Shown here one piece after another: positions 40,232 through 51,400 of a stretch of DNA of 64,000 nucleotides; position 1 is the stretch's first letter; each line of letters starts with the position of its first letter. Origin of the DNA: Isoetes taiwanensis (lineage: Eukaryota; Streptophyta; Lycopodiopsida; Isoetales; Isoetaceae); the NCBI GenBank assembly GCA_021234155.1, contig JAJEKV010000033.1, positions 2,087,454 through 2,151,453 on the forward strand. The letters run 5' to 3'. The position numbers were made by a program, and so were the translations under genes. The notes under the pieces are model-generated. The model was not told the DNA's origin. It worked only from the letters and a program-made list of their open reading frames with translations, and ran no database searches.

Positions 40232-43037
40232 CAAAAGCTGGCAGGAAAAGGAAGCAGACCTGGAAGTAAAAGTCAAGAAAATTGAAGAGGAAGAGGCAAA
40301 AAGCTTGGCAATTAGGAGCAGATGCAAATATCTGAATGAGATGGATGATGCAGGATCTGGTTTTTTCTTCAGGACAGCAAAAAGTAGAATTTTAAACAAT
40401 GGAATAGTACAGGTGACAAATGAACAAGGAGAATGTTTGGTCTCCCAATCTGAGATACAGAAATACTTCCATAAAGAATACCAAACTCTGTTCAGCAATT
40501 ATGAGGTGGAGAGGAAAGTAATTGATGACTTTTTTAAAGATCTGCCCAGTCAACCAGAAATCATAGACAAAGATATGCTAAAAACACCTGCAGAAAAGGA
40601 GATACAGGAAACTTTAAAGTCTATGGCACATGATAAGAGCCCAGGTCCAGATGGTTTCCAACCCGAGTTCTATATGGAGTTTTGGAAAATTATGAAGGAT
40701 GACTTCATAACTTTCATTCAGGGAGCATGGCAAGCTAGATATCTTCATCCTGCTATCAATGCTGGCCACATTACTTTGATTCCTAAAGTAAGTGGACCTA
40801 TAAACATAGGAGATTGGAGACCTATTTCTTTGACTAACACTACCTACAAGGTGTTAGCTAAGATCTTGGCCAACAGACTGAAGTCTAGTCTTATTCATGT
40901 GATCAACCCATGTCAATCTGCTTTTCTCCCTCAAAGGAATATTTTGGACAACTACATTGGAGCTGCTGAAGGTATCCATTGGAACAAGTTGTCTAAACAA
41001 GAATGTTTGCTGCTCAAGCTGGATTTCAGGAGGGCATATGATACAATAAGCTGGCAATTCTTGGAGAAAGCAATGGCACATTTAGGTCTGTCTGAAAAGG
41101 TCTATCAAAAAGTGTTTGGATTTAATACAACAGCTGCCTCAGCCCTAATCATAAATGGATCATCCACTGATAATTTCCCCTGCAGGAGAGGAGTGAGGCA
41201 AGGGTGTCCTCTTGCCCCCTATCTCTTTCTGATTGTAGCAGAAGTTCTGACAAAACTGGTAATAAAGATGCAGGATAAAGGAGAGATCCAGTCATTGCAA
41301 CTGCCAGGAGGGGAAGGTACCTTTTCAATAATGCAATATGCTGATGACACGTTTGTCTTTTTGAAAAAGGATGGAGAAAGTCTCCAAAACTTTTTGTCAG
41401 CAATGGAAAATTTTGGTAAGGTATCTGGAGTATGTCTGAACAGAAATAAATATGCTATTATTTTGGAATCTGAGGAGAAGATGATACAAGGAATTAAGGT
41501 GCTTGGCAAGGATGCTGGTACAGTAATACTAGGCATCCCTCTGGCATTAAACTCTTCTCTCAAAGGACTTTGGGATCCAATAGTGACTCGGATTAAAAAG
41601 AAACTTGGATCATACTCTTCTTCCTTATCATTGGCTGGCAGAATTCAGATAGCCAATGCTGTAATTGGAAGTACTCATGTGTATTTCTCCTCTGCAATTA
41701 TAGGGGATAAAGCATCATATGGGAAGATAGAAGCTGCAATTAGAAAATTCATCTGGCAAGGTACACATAAGGTGGCTTGGGATGACCTGACCAAGTCCAG
41801 GAAAGAAGGGGGGATGGGATGCAAAGATCTGTTCTTGCAAGCACAAGCTTTGGCTGCTAAGATGATTTGGAGAGCTATTCAGTATAAATCAACATCACCT
41901 GCCCAGAAACTGGTGAGGTATTGGATTAATGAATCTTACCCTGTGGGTAGCCACAGTATAAGACATCAATTACCAGACTCTACTTATTTCCAATTTAATC
42001 CTTGCCCAAATACATCTCCCATTTTGAGAAGGATGTTTCAGGCTTGGAACTTGGCTGCACTATGTTATAAACCCCCCATATTGGATACGAGATCTAAAGA
42101 TATAAATTTCTTCTGGCATTCAGGGTTTTTAAACAGTGATAATGATTGCTTAGCCCTCAAACACCCTCAGAAGTATATGCAGTGGAATCAGGCTGGAATT
42201 AGAAAGATAGGTGACCTTTGGGATGAGACAAAAGGATGGATGAATTGGGAAACTGTAGCTGAGTTGACAAAAGGATCACAGATGGATAGAAAGATATACA
42301 AGGCAGTTATGGAGAAAATCAGGCAAATTGATGAGCTGGCAAGTACCACCAATCAATGGCAGCTTAAGGGCAGTGAAGTTTACTCAGTCAAAGAAATTTA
42401 CAGTGCACTGATTAGTCATAAACCTTCAAAGGCCACTTTATTATGGAATTGTGAAGAAGAGAAGCTAGCAACAATATGCAAAAAGGGGTGGAAAATTTAC
42501 ACTGCAAACAAGATAAAGGCATTCAGGTGGATCATATTACATCAGGGGCTGACAGCAAACTTCAAAAGACATAAGATGGATCCAAAGGTCTCAAAGATGT
42601 GTCCAATGGGATGTGGAGAAACAGAAACATCCAACCATGTATTCCAGTGTCAATTTGTTTCAGAGTTTTGGAATTGGACTTCTCAGATCAACAAAGCAGC
42701 AATTGGAGAACGAGGCCTTATAGAATTCCTGAATACAGATAATAGAATCCAATGTACTACAAGGTCATTAGGCTGCTGGGCAATTTGGAAGCACAGGAAC
42801 AGAGTGGCAATGGAAAACAAAAATCCCAACCTCATTTGGCTCAAGCAAACTTTTCTTGCAGACTTGGCTAACTCAGCAGTGGCACATAAATCCCTGAAAG
42901 GAAAAAATTATGATACAGGCTGGATTGCCTTTGGCAGATTTCAGGGTAATTATGAATTCTTTATTCTCAATCTAATTGTTGATGATGATGTGTTGCACAG
43001 ATGCTATGAAGAGACTCAACAGGTGGGGAGCTGCTGA
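40185..43037 (+). pseudogene. LINE ORF2, reverse transcriptase part
   Basis: 950-residue open frame without its endonuclease start. RT motifs in order: KSPGPDGFQPEFY, GDWRPISLTNTTYKVLAKIL, CQSAFLPQRNI, LLKLDFRRAYDTISW, RRGVRQGCPLAPYLFLIVAE and the catalytic MQYADDTFVF. The thumb follows (GKVSGVCLNRNKYAI, LGIPL). A zf-RVT domain lies near residues 760-830 (IKAFRWIILHQGL, MCPMGCGETETSNHVFQC). The enzyme copies LINE RNA at the nicked target. All catalytic residues are intact in this part. It stops at 43037, but a related open frame begins just upstream in frame +1 (42976). Confidence 0.9.
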
Positions 43038-43372
43038 TAGGGGAATGGGAGTTGCAGAAGACTCAGAAAGTGAAGATACCAATCTTCCAGGTATTGAAGA
43101 AGAGGAAATTTTCATCCAGCTGAAACAGGAGCTTATCCATGCTTCTGCATTGAAGAAGATATTGAAGAAGCCTGAAGTATGGAGACATAACAATCTTCGG
43201 CCACATTTCATGAACCTGTTTCATAAATGGCAGTAGAAAAGAGAGGCTCATGTCCTCTTACTACTGGACTTCACAAATTACAGGGTGGATAAGCTTGACC
43301 TGGTTCTCAATATCTTAGGCCGCAGGTCTGTCCAAGATCTTACCATCCAAGATCTGATCGAGGCACAATGAT
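42976..43372 (+). pseudogene. LINE 3' extension ORF after RT
   Basis: A frame overlapping the RT end encodes acidic and then helical sequence (LPGIEEEEIFIQLKQELI, HASALKKILKKPEVWRHN, FMNLFHKWQ) to a TAG at about 43234. Without that stop it would continue to IQDLIEAQ and a TGA near 43371. The truncated copy at 55.9-56.26 kb has CAA at the TAG position and keeps the downstream frame. This suggests the ancestral element had a longer C-terminal domain, either as a separate ORF or as part of ORF2. I do not recognise the domain. Confidence 0.55.
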
Positions 43373-43591
43373 CTAACTGCTTTACATCTGAACTGCTAAT
43401 CTATGTCTAGTCATAAGAATTTTGAATTTTGTATACATCAGACTTAGACCTGGCTGATAGCACAACTCCTATTATTAGGAATGGTGCAATTTTATTTTAT
43501 GTATGCCATCTATGGTATACCCTATATGTATTTAAGATTTTATGTATCCCACCTTGACTCCAAAAAAAAAAAAAAAAAAAAAAAAGAAAGA

Positions 43592-44694
43592 GAAGGTTTT
43601 CCGTCGGTTAAGGGAGGAGTCTATTACTCTTAATCTTAAGAAAAGATCTTAATCTTAATCTTGTTTGCGCTGAGGGTCTTAAAGTTGATCCCAATAAGGT
43701 ACAAGCAATTGTGGATTGGCCAGTACCTACTTCAGTTGCTGCATTGCGTTCCTTTATGGGCTTATGCAGTTATTATAGGAAGTTTGTACAAAATTTTACT
43801 CATTTAGCTTGAAATTTATATTTTTTGCTACGCAAAGATGTTCCTTTCCAATGGAATCATAATCATCAGTTTGCTTTCCAAGTTTTAAAGGATGCCATGG
43901 TTAATCCTCATGTTCTGCGTTTGCCAAAGTTTGGTCTACCTTTCTTGTCATGTGTTGATGCAAGTGGTATGGCTTTTGGCGCAGTTTTGATGCTGGATGG
44001 TCATCCTATTGCTTATGAAAGTTGGAAGTTTTCTGACACGGAAAGTAGATATAGTGTTTATGATAAGGAATTTCTGGCTGTCATTCATGTTAGGGTCGAC
44101 GGTTCATATTTTGACTGACCGCCAAAGCATTAGGCACATTGTTTCACAGAAAACATTATTGAAAAGGCAGTTGAAATGGGTTGCTTTTATGCAGCAATAT
44201 GATTTCTCAGTGGATTATCACCCTGGTAAAGAGAATGTTGTGGCAGATGCTTTAAGTAGGCGTTATACAGTTTGTTCTCTTTCTGTAGCACAATCCAACC
44301 ATTTGGAGGAAATGAAGCCGTTGTATGCCACTGACCATGATTATAAGGATATTTGGTTGTTGGCTCAAAGTGGCAATGCATATGGATATAAGATCATTAA
44401 TGGGTTCTTATATAAAGGTCCAAAGCTATGCATTGTTCGGGACTTTCGGTCATTTATTCTTAGAGAAGTCCATGGTGCACCTACTGCGGGTCATCGTGGC
44501 GTGGGGGCGACTTTGGCAAAGCTTGAACCATACTTTATTTGGCCTGGATTGCGGAGCGATGTCTTGGTTCATATTCGTCATTGTGTTACTTGTCAACGGA
44601 TAAAGAAAGCGAACAAGAAGCCTATTCCGGACGCAAAGTGGGAGCAGATCACTATGGATTTTATTGTTGATCTTCCTGCAAGTTCTCGGGTGAA
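43592..44694 (+). pseudogene. chromovirus RT end, RNase H and integrase zinc domain
   Basis: Continues the interrupted RT (LREESITLNLKK). A local rearrangement near 43630-43665 replaces the usual FLGHVVS segment. Then come GLKVDPNKVQAIVDWP and LRSFMGLCSYYRKFVQNF, an in-frame TGA at about 43809, and RNase H (LPFLSCVDASGMAFGAVL, ESRYSVYDKEFLAVIH). A frameshift near 44095 leads to ILTDRQSIRHI, YHPGKENVVADALSRR and the integrase HHCC zinc finger (REVHGAPTAGHRGVGATL, HIRHCVTCQRIK). It ends at VDLPASSRVK, where the small inverted-repeat element is inserted. Confidence 0.87.
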
Positions 44695-44954
44695 AGCATG
44701 TTAGGGCCTACATAAAAAATTACCAAAAAGGTACTTTTCTGTGTACTTCTGTGCAAGTACATAATTGTATTTTAAAGTACCTAAACTCAAGATTGACTAA
44801 AAGAAATTGTGTTATGTTCAAGAGTAGTAGTACATACATGTTGTAAGGTACTTTGTGATGCCAAGAAGATGTTAAGAACTCAAATATATCATCATCTTTG
44901 ACTACCCAGAGTATTTTCCAGGTAGTTTCCAAAACATGTAGGCCCTAACATGCT
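44695..44954. mobile_element. small inverted-repeat element (MITE-like) inside the integrase
   Basis: About 260 bp with perfect 19-bp terminal inverted repeats AGCATGTTAGGGCCTACAT (44695-44713) and its complement (44936-44954). It separates integrase residues VDLPASSRVK from KNTVIWTIVDCLTKYAH. Internal sequence is AT-rich with several copies of GTACTT or its complement and no coding capacity. No convincing target duplication is visible. The same terminal word GAGCATGTTAGGG begins a related element near 47926. Confidence 0.82.
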
Positions 44955-45606
44955 CTTACCCTCTCGCAAAAACACTGTCATTTGGACAATTGTTGATTGT
45001 TTAACTAAATACGCCCATCTTATTCCTTGTTCGGATAAGTTGACGGCTTATAGTGCAGCTACACTCTTTATCAAAGAGATATTTAGGCTACATGGGTTGC
45101 CAAAGATTATTGTATCCGATTGTAATACAAAGTTTACCAGTAAATTTTGGAAGGCATTGTTTATACAATTGGGAACAGAGTTAAGGTTCTCCACTGCCTT
45201 TCACCCAGAAACTGATGGACAATCTGAGGTGGTAAATAAAGATATTTGTTCCATCTTAATGGGGTCTGTCAATGAGCATCAAGGTCATTGGGAAGAGTAT
45301 TTGCCTATTCTTGAATTTGTGTATAATAATACCTATCAGTCTACCATAATGATGACCCCTTTTCAGGCAGTCTATGGTTAACCTGTATGAGAGCCACTCT
45401 TTCGAGTGTGTGAGGATGTTCCAGCTGCTGATGATTTGATTATTGAGCATAAGGATCTCATAGACTTGCTTCAAGCTCATATTCTAGATGCTCAAGAATC
45501 TTTTGCAAATAAATCATCTAAGTTGCGGCAACCAATGGTTTTTAAGGAAGGAGATTGGGTATGGATGAGGATCCATAAAGGCCACTTTAAGCAAGAAGGA
45601 TCTTAA
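44955..45606 (+). pseudogene. chromovirus integrase core
   Basis: DDE integrase core: first Asp in WTIVDCLTKYAHLIP, second Asp in IIVSDCNTKFTSKFW, Glu in STAFHPETDGQSEVVNK, all three present with normal spacing. The frame continues to FQAVYG and a stop at about 45379. It reopens as a linker (LLQAHILDAQESFANK) with the GDWVWMRIHKGHF region before a frameshift at about 45604. Integrase would insert the element DNA; stops make this copy inactive. Confidence 0.87.
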
Positions 45607-45607
45607 G

Positions 45608-46060
45608 TTGGCACCTCGTTTTCATGGACCATTTCAAGTTATTAAAGTGGTCAATGAGAATGCATATCAATTAAGATTGCCTCAAGGTTGGAAAATGCAT
45701 GATGTAGTGAATGTGTCGTTCCTAAAGGCTTATCATGGTAAGGAGTTACCTCAACTTGGGAGGTTAAGTGAGCCAGAATTGATTGATGATTCCGAAGTTC
45801 TAGAGCCGGAAATAATTTTGGCGGATAAATCCACTAGTGGTTCAAGACAGTATTTGGTAAAGTTTGCTCACAAACCTTTGGAGGACGCTTCATGGGTGCG
45901 TGGCAATGTTTTAGAAGCTTATCCGGATATTCTTAGGGAATATAAAGGTCGGAAAGCAAAAGAAGCCGAGAGACAAGAAGACATGCTTCTACTAGCCGGC
46001 CTAAGCGAGGGCCAAGGGAGGACTATGCTCGGACGGCTAAAGGTATTTAAACACCCTTTT
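45608..46060 (+). pseudogene. integrase C-terminus with chromodomain
   Basis: Begins LAPRFHGPFQVIKVV and AYQLRLPQGWKMHDVVNVSF, the GPF/Y-type module after the integrase core. Then comes a chromodomain-like part, PEIILADKSTSGSRQYLVKF followed by DASWVRGNVLEAYPDILREY. This is what defines chromoviruses; the domain guides insertion to chromatin marks. A Lys/Glu-rich tail and a further stretch lead into the polypurine tract. Confidence 0.85.
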
Positions 46061-46084
46061 GCAGCAGAGGACTGCTACAATGTC

Positions 46085-46097
46085 AAGAGGGAGGGAA
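46085..46097 (+). promoter_or_regulatory. polypurine tract of the chromovirus
   Basis: AAGAGGGAGGGAA immediately before the 3' LTR, the usual plus-strand primer position. Confidence 0.75.
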
Positions 46098-46319
46098 GGA
46101 TATATGCCAAGGACGTGGCAAAAGGTTTTAGGCCTTTTTGGGCCATGTGGGCCTTTGGACCTTTGGGCTTTTGTCCAAAGGAGGCTTTGGTCCAAAGAGC
46201 GACCAAAGGGGCGTGCATGCTATATAGTTGCTCGGGGGAGAGCTCTGGGACAGCTGTGTTTTGGCTGAGGGCTCGTGGTTGGTTGGTGAGATAGCGTGCC
46301 ATGTCAAGAGTCCATCTTA
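46098..46319 (+). repeat. 3' LTR of the chromovirus
   Basis: 222 bp, closely matching the 5' LTR with several substitutions and a 6-base length difference (CTGGGACAGCTGTG for CTGGTATG). It starts GGATATATG where the 5' copy has TGATATATG. CCAAG follows at 46320-46324. Confidence 0.9.
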
Positions 46320-46324
46320 CCAAG

Positions 46325-47924
46325 CGCCAACTTGACGGAAAGCTTACAGAAGGCCTTGATTTGAGACATCATTTTCTTAAGCAGTTTTGACCATATCCAA
46401 GAATATGCATACAGAAGGCCTTGATTTGAGATGCCATTTTCTTAAGCAGATCCGACCATATCCAAGAATATACATTGAGGTATTCCTTGCCACTTCTTTC
46501 TGGCATGCAAGATATTTTTTTGATCTGCGTGGAGGAACTTGCTCGAGCCTGTGGTTAAGAGAGGTCAACCTCCTCCTTTTGGGAGTCATGCAAAATAACC
46601 CTCTCAGCTTGCCGGCCTCGAGGGTTATTTTGCATAACCCCCTCAAAGAGGAGGTTAACCTCCTCTTCTTTCACAATGGTGCTTTAATCCATCATTATCT
46701 ACCCAGGTGAACTTATTCTCCTAAACGCTTATGCATCTTATAAAGACAGTCCAATAAAGTCCATTTTATCCTTTTTCACAGCCCAGCCAACATATCATCA
46801 TAGTAATTTGGTCTCATTTTCTTGACAGTGTGAGAGTCATTAGTTATGGCCTTTGAAGGCTTCAACATGAAGAAGCATGAATTCTGGTTTCCTCAAGTAG
46901 CTGAGATCTGAATAGCTCAAATAGAACCTCATAACCTGACTCTAGAATCCTTGTTTGGATACTGGAAGTAAAAACCATGTCTGCAGATGTGAGAATGCTC
47001 TCTTTCCAAGGTAAAGACTTTGTTTATACGTGCTTGGAACAACAATGCAATTGTCGATAAGAAGCACATCATTGGATCTTGTGGATCATGGATGGCATTT
47101 ATACACCTGAAAAGCAAGTTTATCTTTTCTTTGATCAACAATGTAGTTAATGATGGTTGGAACAGAGATGGGGTAAAAATGAGCAAGTTGAATCATGAGC
47201 CTAAGCCGCATGTTCTATATGCAAAGGCAGTGGCAGTGGTTACATGCATTAGACACAGAGGATGAAGTCCAACTATGGAAGCAACATCTAGGTAAGCTCT
47301 TCTCTGCAACTCAGTAAAATGTGTAGATCAATCACACAATCTACAATATCAGATGCAAGATTCTTCTCAGCAATGGATTTCATGTTGGCTAAAATTATAA
47401 ATCCAATTTGGGTTAGTAAACATTGAGTGGTGACAGATACTGTCAATATTATAACCATCCTGTCAATATCATAATAATCGTAATTTTAAACCCAAAATGG
47501 TTTATTCCAATTAGGAGCATGATTCAGGTTGTCTAGTCTTTCCCACTTTCACACTTTGCCACTCAAATTATCCATACTTCTCATAATGCGAAGTAAAAGT
47601 ATTGAAGTGGAATGCATGTGCTAGTTCTATTGATCATTGTCTTATTTGATGATCTTTACTTCAAAACCTTTTTAGTGCATTGTCAAAACATGATTGTTTA
47701 GAAGCTCTTCCGCCCAATTCAACCCATCTTTAATGATTTCTCTTTTTCTACCATGCCACGTGTTCTAATGTCTGTAAAACGTTCACTTTTCACTTGTTCT
47801 AAAGTCTCTAGCAAACCCTTAATGTAAGATAACAACCAAATACCCCTCCAAAACCTTCCAAATTGTATCACACAAAAACACTTGCATGTACTACTTTGAC
47901 AAGATTATATTATATATAGGGGTA
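46325..47924. other. intergenic with a tandem duplication and a foldback element
   Basis: No gene is recognised. A 65-bp unit at 46346-46410 is repeated directly at 46411-46475 with a few changes. The hairpin at 46557-46667 is listed separately. Short open frames near 47020-47265 show no motif. Confidence 0.5.
46557..46667. repeat. foldback hairpin element
   Basis: Inverted arms of about 48 bp (46557-46604 and 46620-46667) with a loop of about 15 bases (CTTGCCGG at its core). Each arm holds a small palindrome, the right one being the perfect GAGGAGGTTAACCTCCTC. No coding capacity. Confidence 0.8.
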
Positions 47925-47925
47925 A

Positions 47926-48205
47926 GAGCATGTTAGGGTTACCACTTTGGGCACCTCCCAAAGTATATACTCTTGAGTACATAACGGCTGAGTACTTTTC
48001 TCTTTTTGTTTTCCTCGTAGTCAATTCAACAAGATTTGGAAATACAAATCAAAAAAGACATTGTGTTCAACTTAAAATCAAGATATTGATGTTAGAGACA
48101 AGAAGGATTGCTTTCACATTCAAACTTCATGCTTTATAAGACCTTATCAAGCCCTCAAAGTACCCAGTGTCTGAGTACTTTTCTGAGTACTTTTCGGGCC
48201 CCCAA
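47926..48205. mobile_element. possible relative of the small inverted-repeat element
   Basis: Starts GAGCATGTTAGGG, preceded by GGTAA as at the outer end of the element at 44695-44954. It contains AGTACTTTTC words and an ATTGTGTTCAA-like segment shared with that element. A clear right terminal repeat is missing, so the right limit is a guess. Confidence 0.35.
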
Positions 48206-48439
48206 TAGATAAAAAACAGGCGGGGTCCGTCATATGTCCTCTTGGATGCTGCCAATGTGGCATAACTCTAAAAAAATTTCTATCTATCTTTGTAAAGAAA
48301 AAGGAGATTCCTAATGTACAACCTTGAAGTTAACATTGAGTGCTACAATTTGGAGAGAGAATATAGACAACCTTCATATACATTATGGTACATATACAAA
48401 GATGGAACATTTACATACATTCGTTCTGAAACTCCTTAC

Positions 48440-51400
48440 TCAGATAAACCTTTTATCTAAGCTTGACAAGCATATTGCAAAGGCCTGTCCAAAATCAGTT
48501 CAAAGCTTCATTAATTAAAAAATAAACCAAAGAATAATTATGGGTATATACCTGCATTGCAGATAGTGGATACTTGTAATCCATCATATAGCAATTTGTT
48601 CCTGCCTGTAGGCACAAATAATTTCAGTCTCATTTTCCTTCAAGCAAATAAAAGTTGTACTAGATTACCTTCCCAAACTGTAGTATCACAGTATCTTTGC
48701 TCCCTTCGAGCACCAACTGCAGGAGCAAATACTCAGATTAAGAAAAGAAAAAAGAAAAAAATAAGGCTCCGAATGCCAAAAGGAATACCTGGTATTTACC
48801 GAACGGAGTCAAATTTGCATGAGCACCAAAATTTAAACAGTAGGTCTGATTCTGAATTGTCATGTTGTCTGTTAGAAGTTAAGACTTAAGACACATAGCA
48901 TTAAATTTTATAACTTCTTATATCATTAAACTAGTATATACTCAAGGTGTTGTCACATGTCTTTTAATGTGAGCTTGCAATATTGGATTCTGTGACGTCT
49001 AGCCTGCTTAATTCAAAAGACTATTTTGCCCTCATTTGTCCTCCTAAAAGGACCTTGTCTGGTATTCTGCTAACTCTTCAAATTTTTTATGCCCTACAAT
49101 ATGATCCAACTGAAATGATGCCACCAAACTGAAGTATGCTTTCAATGCAATTGAGCGAGAACTGTGTTTGACCGTGGAGACTCGAGCACCAAATTTAGAA
49201 ATCGACACGGCATTCTATATTAATACCCACTGGAAGCCTTTAGAAAGAAGGACGTCTATTCAACCCATTTTGGCAAAAAAATGTGCATAGAGATCCATAC
49301 ACTAAAATTTTCATACCTTTATATTATATGCATCCTCTCACATTCTATAAATATAAAAGTCGAACGTACTCCAAATCAATCTACAATTTCTACCACGAAA
49401 ATTAGGCATATTGTACCTCTTCGTCGCTTGTTGAAAATCTGCTCTGCATGACTATCATTTTATCTAGGTCAAAACCGCCTTTGTATTTCTGGAGAATACT
49501 ATCTGAGCATCCTAAAATTGGACGAAAGACATATGCCTTTCCATCTGGACCAATTGCAGGAACAATTACTGTCATCTTCTTGTGACCCCTTAAACCCAGA
49601 ATACCATTGCTGAACCTTATAGTTGCTAGCTCAGCTCTCACATTCACTGGAAAAACACTGTATAACAAAAACTTTAATTCGAATACGAGATAATTTGATA
49701 CTTCTATACTAAGAGAATATAAATATAATGGCGTTCAAAATGTTAAAGATTTTTTGTTTAAACATATTATTGCATGCGCAGAACCCAGATTCTAGTAAAA
49801 CATGCAAATTTCTTTTCCAAGTAGATACTGAAGCATTATGATGTAGACATATGCAATCATTATAGGTACAAAGATAACTGCATCATAGTGATGCGAAAGT
49901 TCGATGCAATGCAGATAATAACAATAAGACATTGTTTGATTCCGTTAAGAGCTTCTGGAAAGCTAACGAAATTTACTAACCTAAAGTGACATTGTAGGAG
50001 TAGCATATCTTACAACATTGAATTAAAAACAAGCATAGTTCCATGGACAATAAAACCAATGCCCATCCCAAAAACATACCTGGATTTATTGTACAATGGC
50101 CTTTCGCCCTTGTCATATAGAAGAAATTCTGTGCCAAAAAAGTTTGAGCGCAGCTGAAGTATTAAAAATCATAACCACTCAGAACTCGAAGTGTCTATCT
50201 TATAAATGCCAAAGCTATGATTCATATGGGGAATTTTTTCCCGAATTATGAAAATCATGAGGCAAGGACTGACAAAAAGGGATCGATGGAATTATCTCTA
50301 TTACATCATATGCATCCACTTTAATGATGATGCTAACCTTCCCAAAATAGTTGCCTGTTTTATTTGATATATCTGTTTCATCAAGAGAAATAATATAATT
50401 GCTTGTTTTACTCTTCCTTCGCTTTCTCGCAGAAAGAAGAAATCTCCTACCTTCTGATAAATATAGCTGATATCTGAAACATAACACATATTACAATTTG
50501 TTGTTTAAAATAATCGAAAAATATACAGAAACAAAAGTGTAAGAATGCCACAGTAACATAGGCCAATAATACCAATCTCATCAATCCCTCTGAGACCACA
50601 AAGAAACCAGAGTACATAAATTGATCTAGTTAGAATATTAATTGATGTCGAGCATCTTTAAAGAGAGTAACCTCTAATCAATATTCTAGCTAGATCAGAC
50701 TATATAATTTTAATTCAGTACCATATCAAAGATAATGTACCATATCAACTTTATAAAAGTTTGTTTCAGTTTGTGATATGTTGAAATTATATATATGTCT
50801 AGTAAACTCTTCATAATCAACATGCTCTATCACAGCCAAATGATCATCCCTCACCATATTTGATGCTATCGTCTGATGGTCCAGAAATGGATCAATAGCC
50901 TACTACTATTGTAATACTACTGTGAGATATTTAAATGGCCAGAAAAGGCAATTAAAGTTGCAATATTTTGTAGAGAGACAGGCCTTCGTACAGCAAGCCA
51001 AGACTATGGCTACTAAGACTGTTCAACGCCATGTCATATTACTTTTCAGGTGCTGTAATAAGCAGTTATAATGATGCTAGATCTCCATAAAATGCACAGA
51101 TACCAAATGCGGAAGGATAATAAACCAATAACAATGCCATTTTTGGGACATCATTATCTAAGGAAGCATCAACATGTACACAATTGTACCCATATCCAAG
51201 CAATTAGCAATTATAATCAAGAGTTGTAATATACAGCTTTCTATCTTCAGATCAACACCTAAATGCTGATTCCATATTGCTTTATGGTAACAAAGGACGA
51301 CACATCATGTTCAAAGGAAAGGTGGCTGAGTGGCCGAAAGGACATCCCTGCTAAGGATGCATACTACAATCTAAGAAACTACAAAGGATTGCCTCAAAAG

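Larger units (their letters stand above)
36700..43591 (+). mobile_element. near full-length L1-type LINE inserted in the chromovirus RT
   Basis: About 6.9 kb with ORF1, an endonuclease-RT ORF2, a 3' segment and a poly(A) tail (about 43561-43591), flanked by the perfect 15-bp duplication at 36685-36699 and 43592-43606. A short 5' leader (36700-36781) precedes ORF1. ORF1 and ORF2 each carry one frameshift, so this copy is inactive, but otherwise it is well preserved. A 5'-truncated copy of the same family is at 55565-56485. Confidence 0.94.
28973..46319 (+). mobile_element. Ty3/gypsy chromovirus, decayed, carrying three nested insertions
   Basis: Complete element with short LTRs (28973-29188 and 46098-46319), initiator-tRNA-Met primer site, gag, protease, RT, RNase H, integrase and a C-terminal chromodomain, flanked by the 5-bp duplication CCAAG (28968-28972 and 46320-46324). 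After removing three insertions (30728-35965, 36700-43591 with its duplicated 15 bp, and 44695-44954) the element is about 5 kb, a normal size for a chromovirus. Every domain carries stop codons or frameshifts, so it is inactive. The order of events is clear: the chromovirus came first, and the DIRS-like element, the LINE and the small inverted-repeat element each interrupted it later. Confidence 0.93.
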
